From NCBI GenBank assembly GCA_050728815.1, contig JBOHKB010000173.1, positions 1 to 20,545 on the forward strand: a stretch of DNA of 20,545 bases. Direction: 5' to 3'. Position numbers and translations under genes: made by a program. This document shows positions 6,261-14,458 of this stretch, piece by piece. Position 1 is the stretch's first letter. Every line of letters begins with the position of its first letter. The notes under the pieces were generated by a model. It did no database searches. It was given only the letters and a program-made list of their open reading frames with translations, and had not been told where the DNA came from. This DNA is from DASWJZ01 sp050728815 (GTDB lineage Bacteria > Pseudomonadota > Alphaproteobacteria > Rhizobiales > Afifellaceae).

Positions 6261-9200
6261 CTATTCCGCGGGCGCCGGGTGTTCGGAGATGGCGTCGCGC
6301 TCCCGCAGGTTCTTCTCCATCGCTGCATCGCTCGAAGCGATGTAGGTGTAGAACATCGGCAGCACGAAGAGCGTGAAGAGCGTGCCGATCGCCATGCCGG
6401 CGGCGATGACGAGGCCGATCGAGAAGCGCGCCCTGGCGCCGGCGCCCGACGCGATGATGAGCGGTATGACGCCCGTCACCATGGCGGCGGTGGTCATCAG
6501 GATCGGGCGGAGCCTGATCCGCGCCGCCTCCACGATCGCCTCGCGCTTTGGCACGCCCGCCGCGCGCCGCGCGTTGGCGAACTCCGTCATCAAGATGCCG
6601 TGCTTGGTGATCAGCCCGACCAGCGTGATCAGCCCGACCTGCGTGTAGATGTTGAGGGTCGCGACGCCGAGATTGAGCGGCACCAGCGCGCCGAAGATCG
6701 ACATCGGCACGGTCAGCATGATGATGAGCGGGTCGCGAAAGCTCTCGAACTGCGCGGCAAGCACCAGATAGATGATGACGATCGCGAGCCCGAAGGCGAT
6801 CAGCGTCGTGTTGCCTTCCTTGATCTCGAGCCGCGACTGGCCGGCGAAATCCTCGAAGAAACCGGCCGGCATCACCTCCCTCGCGATGTCGCGCACCGTC
6901 TGCAGCGCGTCGCCGGTGGCGACACCTGGCCGCGGCAGCCCGGAGATGGTGGCGGAGTTCAGCCGGTTGAACTGCTCGATCGCGATTGGCGCGGCCTCGG
7001 TTTCGATACGGATCACCGCCGAGAGCGGCACCATGCCTCCGGTGGCGCTCCTGACGTAGTAGTCGCCAAGGCTTTCGGGATTGAAGCGCTCGCCCTGCGC
7101 CACCTGGGTGATCACGTCGTAGCTGCGGCTTTCGCGGTCGAATTTCGACACAGCGCCGCCGCCGACCAGCGCAGTCAGCGTCGTGCCGATCTCGCTCACC
7201 GCGACGCCCATCGCCGCGGCGCGGTCGCGGTCGATGGTGACGGTCGCCTGCGGCTGGGTGAAGGAGAGCGAGTTTTGCACGATGATGAAACGGCCGCTCG
7301 CGGTCGCCCGATCCTTGATCGCCTCCGCCACCTCGAACACCTCGTCGGCGTCGCCGGTCGAGCGGATGATGTACTGCACTGGCACCCCGCCGCCGGTGCC
7401 GGGGAGCGTCGGCGGAGCGAAGACGAAGGCCTGCACGCCGGCGACGGCGGTGATCTTGTTCTGCACCTCCTGTTGAATCTCGGCCTGGCTGCGCTCGCGC
7501 TCGCCCCACGGGATCAGCCCGAAGCCGGCGAAACCGGTGTTAGTGCCGCCGAAGCCGACCACCGAGAAGCGCACGTCCATCTCAGGCACATCGTTGGTCT
7601 TGTTGCGCACCTCGTCGACGAACAGCTCGGTGTAATCGGAGGTGGCGTAGGCCGGCGCATTGATGACGGAGAACATGAAGCCGATGTCCTCCTCCGGCGC
7701 GAGCTCGTTCGCCGTGTTGAAGAAGAGGAACACCATCGTCGCGGAAAGCGCGGTGACGATCAGCAGCGTCACCGGCCGGTAGCGGAGCGTGGAGGCGACG
7801 CGCCGGCCGTACCAGTCGCTCACCCGCTCGAAGCTCCGGTCGACGCTCCTCTGGAAGCGGCTGACGGCATGGCCCTTCGGCTTCAGCACGCGGGCGGCGA
7901 GCATCGGCGACAGCGTCACCGCGATGAAGCCGGAGATGATGACGGCGCCGGCGAGCGTGACGGCGAATTCGCGGAAGAGCGATCCGGTCAGCCCCTGCGC
8001 AAACGCGATTGGCGTGTAGACGGCGGCGAGCGTGATGGTCATCGCGACCACCGGCAGGAAGATCTCGCGCATTCCGCTGATCGCCGCGTGGAGCGGGCGC
8101 TCGCCTCGTTCCAGATGCCTGTGGATGTTCTCCACCACCACGATCGCGTCGTCGACCACGAGCCCGATGCAGAGCACCATGGCGAGCAGTGTCAGCAGGT
8201 TGATGGAGTAGCCCATCACGTAGAGCACGAAGCAGACGCCGACGAGCGAAAGCGGGATGGTGAAGATCGGCACCAGCACCGAACGGAACGAGCCCAGGAA
8301 GATCAGGATGACGAGGATGACGATCAGAATGGCCTCGGCGATGGTCTTGAACACCTCCTCGATCGAGGCGCTGATGGCGCGGGCGGCGTCGTAGACGAGC
8401 TCGATCTCCATACCCGGCGGCAGCTCGCGCTCGATGGTGGGCAGCTCCGCCTTGACCGCCGCCGAGGTGTCGAGCGGGTTCGCGCCCGGCGAGGCGAACA
8501 CGCCGATGAACGTGCCCTCGCGGTCGTTGAAGGTGACGCGCACGTCGTCGCTCTCGGGACCGTATTCGACGCGGGCGACGTCGCGCAGCCGCACGATCTC
8601 GTCGCCTTCGGCTCGGACCGGCAGCGCGCCGAACGATTCCGGCGTCTGCAGCGTGGTCGCCGTTTCGATGGCGTAGGCGACGTATTCGTTCTCGGTCTTG
8701 CCCGGAGCGGAGAGGAAGTTCGATTCGCGGATCGCAGTCAGCACGTCCGTGGCGGTGACCTCGCGCGCGGCGAGCCGCACGGGGTCGAGCCAGACCCGCA
8801 TGGCGAAGTCGCGTCCGCCCAGGATCTGCGCGTCGCCGACGCCTTCGATGGTGGCGAAGCGCGGCTGCACCACCTGCGTCAGGAATTCGGTCACCTGCTG
8901 CGGGTTCATGGTGGTGGAGCGGACCGCGAGGTACATCATCGCGAAGTCGAAGCCGGTGCCCTTCTGGACGATCGGGTCCTCCGCATCGGTGGGCAATTGC
9001 CCGCGCACCTCCTGCACTTTCGAGAGCACGTCGATCAGCGCCTGATCCGGATCGGCGCCGAGCACCATGTTGACGGAGACGGTGCTTCGGCTGAGCGCGC
9101 TCTGCGAGGTGACGTAATCGACATTGTCGGCGTTCAGCACCGCCTTGGCGATCGGCGAGGTGATGAAACCCTGCATCAGGTCCGCGCCGGCGCCGGGATA

Positions 9201-9350
9201 GACGGTGGTCACGGTGATCACCGATTCGTCCACCTCCGGGTACTCGCGGATTGTCATGCTGAAGAACCCCTGCAGTCCGAGCAGCAGGATGAGGATCGCG
9301 GTGACGATCGTGAGGACCGGCCTCCGAATGAATATCTCGGAGAAATTCAC
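6261..9350 (-). CDS. RND-family efflux pump, inner-membrane proton antiporter (AcrB/MexB-like)
   Basis: This 1029-residue protein is a full-length tripartite efflux pump of the hydrophobe/amphiphile RND type. It starts MNFSEIFIRRPVLTIV, the standard N-terminus with TM1. TM4 carries the proton-relay aspartates D400 and D401 in GLVVDDAIVVVENIHRH, equivalent to D407/D408 of AcrB. The second half repeats the layout with a TM7 after the RYRPVTLL segment, a second porter domain, and TMs near the end (QVGLITLVGLITKHGIL). The pump would export toxic compounds across the envelope, together with the fusion protein encoded upstream and an outer-membrane channel encoded elsewhere. The GTG start at 9348-9350 overlaps the fusion-protein stop as GTGA, indicating translational coupling. 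The substrate range cannot be inferred. A long open frame on the opposite strand is a codon-bias shadow. Confidence 0.96.
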   Translation of the reverse strand: MNFSEIFIRRPVLTIVTAILILLLGLQGFFSMTIREYPEVDESVITVTTVYPGAGADLMQGFITSPIAKAVLNADNVDYVTSQSALSRSTVSVNMVLGADPDQALIDVLSKVQEVRGQLPTDAEDPIVQKGTGFDFAMMYLAVRSTTMNPQQVTEFLTQVVQPRFATIEGVGDAQILGGRDFAMRVWLDPVRLAAREVTATDVLTAIRESNFLSAPGKTENEYVAYAIETATTLQTPESFGALPVRAEGDEIVRLRDVARVEYGPESDDVRVTFNDREGTFIGVFASPGANPLDTSAAVKAELPTIERELPPGMEIELVYDAARAISASIEEVFKTIAEAILIVILVILIFLGSFRSVLVPIFTIPLSLVGVCFVLYVMGYSINLLTLLAMVLCIGLVVDDAIVVVENIHRHLERGERPLHAAISGMREIFLPVVAMTITLAAVYTPIAFAQGLTGSLFREFAVTLAGAVIISGFIAVTLSPMLAARVLKPKGHAVSRFQRSVDRSFERVSDWYGRRVASTLRYRPVTLLIVTALSATMVFLFFNTANELAPEEDIGFMFSVINAPAYATSDYTELFVDEVRNKTNDVPEMDVRFSVVGFGGTNTGFAGFGLIPWGERERSQAEIQQEVQNKITAVAGVQAFVFAPPTLPGTGGGVPVQYIIRSTGDADEVFEVAEAIKDRATASGRFIIVQNSLSFTQPQATVTIDRDRAAAMGVAVSEIGTTLTALVGGGAVSKFDRESRSYDVITQVAQGERFNPESLGDYYVRSATGGMVPLSAVIRIETEAAPIAIEQFNRLNSATISGLPRPGVATGDALQTVRDIAREVMPAGFFEDFAGQSRLEIKEGNTTLIAFGLAIVIIYLVLAAQFESFRDPLIIMLTVPMSIFGALVPLNLGVATLNIYTQVGLITLVGLITKHGILMTEFANARRAAGVPKREAIVEAARIRLRPILMTTAAMVTGVIPLIIASGAGARARFSIGLVIAAGMAIGTLFTLFVLPMFYTYIASSDAAMEKNLRERDAISEHPAPAE

Positions 9351-10528
9351 TTGCCGGGGTCTCCGCCGTCGAGCGCCAGCGCCGCCGGGTCGACGCTGTT
9401 GTCGATCGTGACCGGCGTGTTGTTGGCGAGCTTGTTCTGGCCCGATGTCACCACCGACTGGCCGGGCTCGAGGCCCTTCACGATCTCGATCATGTTCCTC
9501 TGGCGGCGGCCGACCTCGACGAACACCTGTTTCGCCACAAGGCGCTCGGCCGGAGGCGCGGGTGCGCCCCCTTCACCTTCGGCGCCGGCGGCCGGCGGCT
9601 GCTGTGGCGGCGGCGTCTCGTCTTTCTCCACGACGAAAACGTAGTCGCCGTAAAGGCTGGTGACGACGGCCGTCTGCGGCAGCGCGATGATGTCCTCGAT
9701 GGCGGGCAACGCGACCCGCACCCGCGCGAGCTGTCCGGGCCTCAGCTCGCCCTCGGGATTTTCGACGGAGGCGCGCACCGAGATGAGCCGCGTCTGCGGA
9801 TCGACCTTGGGATCGATGCCGATGATCTCGCCCGCATAGGGAAAGTCTTCCTCAGTCAGCCCGAAGCTCGCCGGCTGGCCCATGTGCAGCGAGGCCATCA
9901 GCTGCTCGGGAACGGTGAAGTCCACTTTCATCGTATCGAACTGCTGCAGCGTCGCGATGACCGTGCCCGGCTGCACGTATTGCCCCACGTCGATGCGGGG
10001 AATACCGATCGTGCCGGCAAACGGCGCCTCGACAGCCTTCTGCTCCATCACCGCGCGGATGCGCGCGAGCGACGATTCCGACTCGGCGAACGCCGTCTGC
10101 GCCTCCTCCAGCGTCGACTCGGCGGTGACGCCGCTTTCGCGGAGCCGCCGCGCGCGCTCGAGCTGCGCGCGGTCGCGCTCGACCGCCGCCTCGGCCGAGA
10201 TCAGGTCGGCGCGTTCGACCGCGTCGTCGACCTGAACGAGGAGCTGACCGTCCTCCACGCGGTCGTTTGCACTGAACTCGATCGACTTCACGACGCCGGC
10301 CTGCTCAACCGCCACGTCGACGCCCTGCCACGCCCACAGCGTGCCGATCGTCTCGATCTCCGGCGTCCAGCTCGTCGGCGCGACTTCCGTCGCCGAGACG
10401 GTGACGGCCGGCACGGGCATGTTGGCGAAGAACTCGCCGATCATCTTTGAGCGGAACAGGTTGAAGCCGATCAGGCCGCCGCAAACGATGACGACGAGCA
10501 CCAACGCGATCACGAAACGTTTGATCAT
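9347..10528 (-). CDS. RND efflux periplasmic membrane fusion protein (AcrA/MexA-like adaptor)
   Basis: This is a 393-residue adaptor that joins the RND pump to an outer-membrane channel. An N-terminal membrane anchor is at about 5-22. Then come a first lipoyl half-motif (VEQAGVVKSIEFSANDRVEDGQ), a helical hairpin of roughly 55 residues rich in E, A and R, a second lipoyl half (VEAPFAGTIGIPRIDVGQYV), a beta-barrel region and a membrane-proximal domain. Cys16 is in VIVC, which lacks a small residue before it, so I read the anchor as a transmembrane or uncleaved segment and not a lipoprotein signal. About residues 303-330 form a proline-, glutamine-, alanine- and glycine-rich insertion after a beta strand, likely a flexible loop. 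The ATG at 10526-10528 has only a weak ribosome site. The gene leads the efflux operon. Confidence 0.94.
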   Translation of the reverse strand: MIKRFVIALVLVVIVCGGLIGFNLFRSKMIGEFFANMPVPAVTVSATEVAPTSWTPEIETIGTLWAWQGVDVAVEQAGVVKSIEFSANDRVEDGQLLVQVDDAVERADLISAEAAVERDRAQLERARRLRESGVTAESTLEEAQTAFAESESSLARIRAVMEQKAVEAPFAGTIGIPRIDVGQYVQPGTVIATLQQFDTMKVDFTVPEQLMASLHMGQPASFGLTEEDFPYAGEIIGIDPKVDPQTRLISVRASVENPEGELRPGQLARVRVALPAIEDIIALPQTAVVTSLYGDYVFVVEKDETPPPQQPPAAGAEGEGGAPAPPAERLVAKQVFVEVGRRQRNMIEIVKGLEPGQSVVTSGQNKLANNTPVTIDNSVDPAALALDGGDPGK

Positions 10529-10846
10529 GGCCCGACCGCCATATCCTGATGATCGAATCGTAGAATGAGACGGCCTGCCCGCGGGGAGCTTGATTTGCGA
10601 GACGTGTCGCCGTCCGCACCGCGGGGGCGTTTGCTTGGCCGGGGTGCCGGCGGCCTATACCGCAATGCAGCACGGATTGCCAGTCTAGCTGGCTTGCGAG
10701 GAGCAGGCTCCTGACACTGGGATCATCTGAGAAGGAGGGCCGCTCCCCCTTCGCGCTCGCGCTGGACGCTCCTAGCGGGCGCGGCGCCTCCTCGGCATTC
10801 GCGGCAAAATCTGCTAGATCGCGGCGGCGCCCCGGAGGCACGGTCC
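10529..10846. other. Divergent intergenic region between efflux operon and cyclase-hydrolase gene
   Basis: These 318 bp separate two divergent start codons and must hold both promoters. I see no convincing gene. A possible minus-strand promoter for the efflux operon is CTGGCA (complement of 10678-10683), an 18-nt spacer, and TATAGG (complement of 10654-10659), a 4/6 match at each element. Two small inverted repeats lie at 10679-10693 and 10699-10712. A GC-rich imperfect hairpin lies at about 10731-10752 (GAAGGAGGG ... CTCCCCCTTC). GGAGG at 10834-10838 is the ribosome site of the cyclase gene. Confidence 0.5.
10679..10712. promoter_or_regulatory. Tandem short inverted repeats, candidate operators for the efflux promoter
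   Basis: GCCAG-TCTAG-CTGGC at 10679-10693 and AGGAGC-AG-GCTCCT at 10699-10712 are two perfect dyads only five bases apart. The first overlaps the proposed -35 element of the efflux operon. Local repressors of RND operons commonly bind such sites, but no TetR or MarR gene is adjacent here, so the binding protein is unknown. Confidence 0.35.
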
Positions 10847-12214
10847 ATGGTGGAACGCCGGCTAGCCGCGATCTTCGCCGCCGACGTGGCGGGTTATAGC
10901 CGCATGATGAGCGAGGACGAGCGCGGGGCGCTGGCTTTGCTCCAGAAGCACCGCAAAGAGCTTGTCGATCCAACCATCGCAAAACATCGGGGCCGGATTG
11001 TCAAACTGATGGGCGACGGTCTGCTCGCGGAATTTGCGAGCATCGTGGAGGCGGTCGCTTGCGCAGCCGAGATTCAGCGCGACATGGCGGCGCGCAATGG
11101 CGGATTGCCGGGCGCGCGTCAGATGACGTTTCGGATCGGAGTGCACCTAGGCGACGTGATCGTTGAGGGAGACGATCTCTATGGCGACGGCGTCAACATC
11201 GCCGCCCGTCTCGAAGCAATCGCCAATCCAGGCGGCATCTCGATTTCGCGCCAGGCCTATGACCAAGTGCACAAGCAGCTCGCTCTCGGCTACCGCAGCC
11301 TTGGGCCGCAGACTCTGAAGAACATGCCGGAACCAGTCGAGGTCTTCGCCGTACGGGGCGATGGCCTGGCGATTTCCGACGAAAGGCAGGAGATCCGTTA
11401 TTGCCGCGCGGCCGATCCCGTGCGCCTCGCATACGCCGTCAGCGGAAACGGTCCGCCGCTCGTGAAGGCCGCCAACTGGCTGAACCATCTGGAATACGAT
11501 TGGGAGAGCCCGATCTGGCATCATTTCTTCGCTCGACTCTCCAAGGACCACACGCTCATCCGCTACGACGCTCGCGGCACCGGGCTTTCCGATTGGGACG
11601 TCGACGAACTCTCGCTGGAGGCTTGGGTCAGCGACCTTGAAGCTGTCGCGGACATAGCCGGAATCGAGCGCTTTCCGTTGCTGGGCTATTCGCAGGGCTG
11701 CGCGATCTCGGTGGTCTACGCCGTGCGCCATCCGGAGCGCGTATCGCATCTCATCCTCTATGGCGGGTTCGCGCTAGGCGCGGGCAAGCGCTCGACGCAG
11801 GAAGCCGAAGCGCGACACGCGCTGGCGACGTTGATGCGGATCGAGTGGGGCGCCGACAACCCCGCTATTCTCGAGCTCTTCGCGGCAAGGCTGATGCCGG
11901 GCGCCACGAAGGAACAGGTCGACTCGTTCAAGGAACTCCAGCGGCGAGTCACGTCGGCGGAATGCGCCGCTCGATACTACGAAACGACCGGGCAATTCGA
12001 CGTCGTCGGGCTGCTGGCAAAAGTGAAGACGCCAACCCTGGTGATGCATGCGCGCGGCGATGCGCAGGTTCCCATCGAGGCGGGGCGCCAGCTGGCGGCG
12101 GGAATCCCCGGCGCCAGGTTCCTCGCTCTTCAAGGCAGCAACCACATCCTGCTGCAGCAGGACCCGGCGACCGAGCGCTTTTTCGAGGAACTTGGCTTGT
12201 TTCTGGCGCGATAG
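10847..12214 (+). CDS. Class III adenylate/guanylate cyclase fused to an alpha/beta hydrolase
   Basis: This 455-residue soluble protein carries two enzymatic domains. Residues 1-170 form a class III cyclase homology domain. The metal aspartates are D13 (FAADVAGYS) and D57 (KLMGDGLLAEF). K53 and D110 (in DDLYGDG) sit where adenine-selecting residues do. The transition-state pair is N117 and R121 in GVNIAARLEA. Residues 185-455 form an alpha/beta hydrolase starting IRYCRAADPVRLAYAVSGNG. It has nucleophile S282 in GYSQG, acid D405 in HARGDAQVP and base H433 in GSNHILL, a complete catalytic triad. All key residues of both domains are present, so both may be active. GGAGG lies eight bases before the ATG. 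No membrane segment or signal peptide is seen. The cyclase probably makes cAMP; the hydrolase substrate is unknown, and it may instead act as a ligand sensor. Confidence 0.9.
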   Translation: MVERRLAAIFAADVAGYSRMMSEDERGALALLQKHRKELVDPTIAKHRGRIVKLMGDGLLAEFASIVEAVACAAEIQRDMAARNGGLPGARQMTFRIGVHLGDVIVEGDDLYGDGVNIAARLEAIANPGGISISRQAYDQVHKQLALGYRSLGPQTLKNMPEPVEVFAVRGDGLAISDERQEIRYCRAADPVRLAYAVSGNGPPLVKAANWLNHLEYDWESPIWHHFFARLSKDHTLIRYDARGTGLSDWDVDELSLEAWVSDLEAVADIAGIERFPLLGYSQGCAISVVYAVRHPERVSHLILYGGFALGAGKRSTQEAEARHALATLMRIEWGADNPAILELFAARLMPGATKEQVDSFKELQRRVTSAECAARYYETTGQFDVVGLLAKVKTPTLVMHARGDAQVPIEAGRQLAAGIPGARFLALQGSNHILLQQDPATERFFEELGLFLAR

Positions 12215-12254
12215 CCGCCCTGGCTGCATTTCGGGGCGATCCGCTCCCTGCTAT

Positions 12255-12270
12255 GGTGCCCTAAGGCACC
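12255..12270. promoter_or_regulatory. Short perfect inverted repeat upstream of the histidine kinase gene
   Basis: GGTGCC (12255-12260) and GGCACC (12265-12270) flank CTAA. The dyad lies 21 bp before the kinase ATG in the 77-bp gap after the cyclase gene, just upstream of the purine-rich ribosome site. It could be an operator or a small mRNA hairpin; it has no T tract, so it is not a convincing terminator. Confidence 0.35.
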
Positions 12271-12291
12271 CGGACGGGGAGAGGTGGCGAG

Positions 12292-13989
12292 ATGCCTCTG
12301 GGACTGCGGCTCGTGCTCCTGATCCTCGTCGCCGCGGTGCCCATCTTCGTCATCCAGATTCTCCACGGGTTTGAGCTTTACGCCTTCCAGCGCCAGCAGA
12401 TCGTCGAGCGCGCCGAGGCATTCGCCCAAAACGCGGCGTCGCAGCAGAACCGCTTCGCCGAGACGGCGCGGGTGCTGCTCAGCGCGGTCGCGAAGCTGCC
12501 GGGCGTCCAGGCGCGCGATCCCGAGGGATGCACGCGCGAGCTTGCCGATATCGCCGAACTCTTTCCGGAGATCACCGGCCTTGCGGTGATCGGGCTCGAC
12601 GGCCTGCCGATCTGCTCGAGCAGCGGCCGGACGCGTCCGATCAGCATCGCCGACCGTCCCTATTTCAAGGACGCGGTCAGCACACGCCGGACGCAGACCA
12701 CCGGTTTCATCGTCGGGCGGCAGACCGGTCGCGGCAGCTTTGCGTTCGCCAACCCGTCGCTCAAGGACGACGGCACGGTCGAGTTCGTCGTCGTCCTCGC
12801 CATTTCCACGGACGCGCTGTCGCGCGCGCTCGCCGATCCGCCGCCGCCGGAAGGCGCGTTCGTCGCCATGCTCGACCGCGCCGGCATCGTGCTCGCGCGC
12901 TGGCCGGAGCCTGAGGCTTGGGTGGGCAAGGATATGTCGGGCGCCGCCTGGGCGGATGCGGCGCTGAAGTCGCGCCGCGGCGTGCTACGCACGGATATCG
13001 GCGGCGAGGGCGGCGAATACGCGCTTGCTTCGGCGATCATGTGGGCGCCGATGGACGCCACCGTCGTGGTCGGCCAGCCGATCTCGCCAGAGCTTCGGGC
13101 GCTTGATCGGCAGTTCTGGCGCGAGCTTGCGCTGACCTTCCTGGTGTTCGTGATCGCGGCCGCCGCCGCGTTGGCTGGCGCGCGGGTTGCGGTGCTTCGG
13201 CCGATTCGCGCTCTGACGAAGCATGCCGATTCGCTCGCCCGCGGCGATTTCGCGAGCGGGGCCAATGAGCCTCCAGCGGGGCTGCCCGAGCTGCGCTCGC
13301 TCGCCGAGCATTTTCAATCGATGTCGCAGGCGCTCGCGGCGCGCCAGAGCGAGCTGATGGAGGCGCTGCTGCAGAAGGACGTGCTCCTCCGTGAGGTGAA
13401 CCACCGGGTCAAGAACAGCCTGCAGCTGGTGTCGAGCCTCTTCGGCCTGCAGCGGCTCCGCATCCCCGACCCCGGACTTCGCCTCCACTTCGAGGACGCG
13501 ATGCAGCGCGTCTCGACCATCGCCCGCATCCACCAGCGGCTCTATCAGGACCAGCATTTCGATCGATTGCGATTCGACCGGTATCTTCTGGAGATGTGTG
13601 AGGAGCTGGACAAAGCTCTGCGCAGCCAGGGCGGACCGCATCTCGAATGCCAGGCATCGGAGGTCCTTTTGGCGACCGACAAGGCGATCCCGCTCGCGCT
13701 CATCGTCAACGAGCTGGTTACGAATGCGTTCAAGCACGCTTATCCTCGCGGCGGGACAGGCGTGGTGCGTGTCGATTGCCGCTCCGACGAGAGCGGCATT
13801 CTCCTGACGGTATCGGATGACGGGGAAAAATTGCCCACGGGGTTTGATGCGGCGCAAAGCGAAAGTCTCGGCATGCGGATGGTAGTGGGTCTGGTGAACC
13901 AGCTACGCGGAAAGCTCGACATCGTGCCGAGCGGTCCCGGCAAGTCGTTCGTGGTTCTCGTTCCGTCCGATGGGGGCGCCGATGCATGA
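12292..13989 (+). CDS. Membrane sensor histidine kinase, HisKA_2/HATPase type
   Basis: This 565-residue sensor kinase has TM1 at about 5-25 and a periplasmic domain of about 250 residues. That domain contains IADRPYFKDAV and TTGFIVGRQTGRGSFAFANP, the look of a double-Cache ligand domain. TM2 is at about 280-303 and a HAMP-like linker at 304-355. The phospho-acceptor domain contains LLREVNHRVKNSLQLVSSL with H371, the HisKA_2 pattern shared by alphaproteobacterial stress and light kinases. The ATPase domain has the N box NELVTNAFKHAYP (N478), DDG, and SLGMRMVVGLV. It should autophosphorylate on H371 in response to a small extracytoplasmic ligand. GGGGAGAGG precedes the ATG. Its last bases overlap the next gene, a receiver protein, which is its likely partner. 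The ligand is unknown. Confidence 0.92.
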   Translation: MPLGLRLVLLILVAAVPIFVIQILHGFELYAFQRQQIVERAEAFAQNAASQQNRFAETARVLLSAVAKLPGVQARDPEGCTRELADIAELFPEITGLAVIGLDGLPICSSSGRTRPISIADRPYFKDAVSTRRTQTTGFIVGRQTGRGSFAFANPSLKDDGTVEFVVVLAISTDALSRALADPPPPEGAFVAMLDRAGIVLARWPEPEAWVGKDMSGAAWADAALKSRRGVLRTDIGGEGGEYALASAIMWAPMDATVVVGQPISPELRALDRQFWRELALTFLVFVIAAAAALAGARVAVLRPIRALTKHADSLARGDFASGANEPPAGLPELRSLAEHFQSMSQALAARQSELMEALLQKDVLLREVNHRVKNSLQLVSSLFGLQRLRIPDPGLRLHFEDAMQRVSTIARIHQRLYQDQHFDRLRFDRYLLEMCEELDKALRSQGGPHLECQASEVLLATDKAIPLALIVNELVTNAFKHAYPRGGTGVVRVDCRSDESGILLTVSDDGEKLPTGFDAAQSESLGMRMVVGLVNQLRGKLDIVPSGPGKSFVVLVPSDGGADA

Positions 13990-14458
13990 AATTCCGGTAA
14001 GCGTGGTTCCGAGATTGTGGTTGGCGCCGGCGAGAGTCGAGGACGACTCCGCGCCGGGTATCGCGAAGGACGAAATCGAGCGCGACGAGTCGCGCGTCGG
14101 CGTGCTCATCGTCGAAGACGAGTTCCTGGTCGCGCTCGAAATGGAGCAGATGCTGATCGAAGCCAATCACGAAGTCCTTGCCATCGTCGACAGCGAGCGC
14201 GCGGCTGTTACCGAAGACGAGCGCCTGGAGCCCGACATCATTCTGATGGATATCGCGCTGCGAAGAGGCGACGGAATCGCCGCGGCGCGAACCATCCGAC
14301 AGCGCCGCGACGTGCCGGTGATTTTCGTTTCGGCGAACGCCGACCCTGATACGCTCGCCCGCGCCGCGGAGGTGCAGCCCGCCGCTTACATTCGCAAACC
14401 GTTCGGCGGTCCTGAGCTGCTCGGCACCCTGAACGAAGTGCTGAAGCGGTTCCGATAG
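13982..14458 (+). CDS. Single-domain response regulator (receiver protein)
   Basis: This is a 158-residue protein with a CheY-like receiver domain at about 42-158 and no output domain. The acidic pair lies in VLIVEDE, phospho-acceptor D90 is in IILMDIALRRGDG, the conserved switch serine is in VIFVSANAD, and K139 is in YIRKPF. The first 40 residues are charged and unrecognised, too short for the sigma-factor-like domain of PhyR. The start is uncertain between ATG 13970 and ATG 13982; I prefer 13982 because GGGGG at 13972-13976 is a suitable ribosome site. Either start overlaps the kinase gene (by 20 or 8 bases), implying translational coupling and a cognate pair. The output must come through a protein partner or phosphotransfer. 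Confidence 0.9.
   Translation: MHEIPVSVVPRLWLAPARVEDDSAPGIAKDEIERDESRVGVLIVEDEFLVALEMEQMLIEANHEVLAIVDSERAAVTEDERLEPDIILMDIALRRGDGIAAARTIRQRRDVPVIFVSANADPDTLARAAEVQPAAYIRKPFGGPELLGTLNEVLKRFR

Noticed and set aside
6279..9644. An open frame of about 1121 codons on the plus strand opposite the RND pump and fusion-protein genes
   Set aside because: It is rich in H, D, R and E with no recognisable domain. It mirrors the coding phase of genuine genes on the minus strand, as expected from strong GC bias at third codon positions.
10481..10483. Cys16 of the membrane fusion protein as a lipobox cysteine
   Set aside because: The preceding residues are V-I-V; a lipobox needs a small residue (G, A or S) directly before the cysteine.
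10731..10752. A GC-rich imperfect hairpin as a terminator
   Set aside because: It has no T tract and lies between divergent promoters where no gene ends.
10305..10982. A minus-strand open frame across the efflux/cyclase intergenic region
   Set aside because: It overlaps the starts of two genuine genes and has arginine-rich, low-information sequence.
12215..12291. An EcfG-type (GGAAC/GTT) general stress promoter before the HisKA_2 kinase
   Set aside because: No GGAAC element is present in this gap, so a PhyR/EcfG link is not supported.
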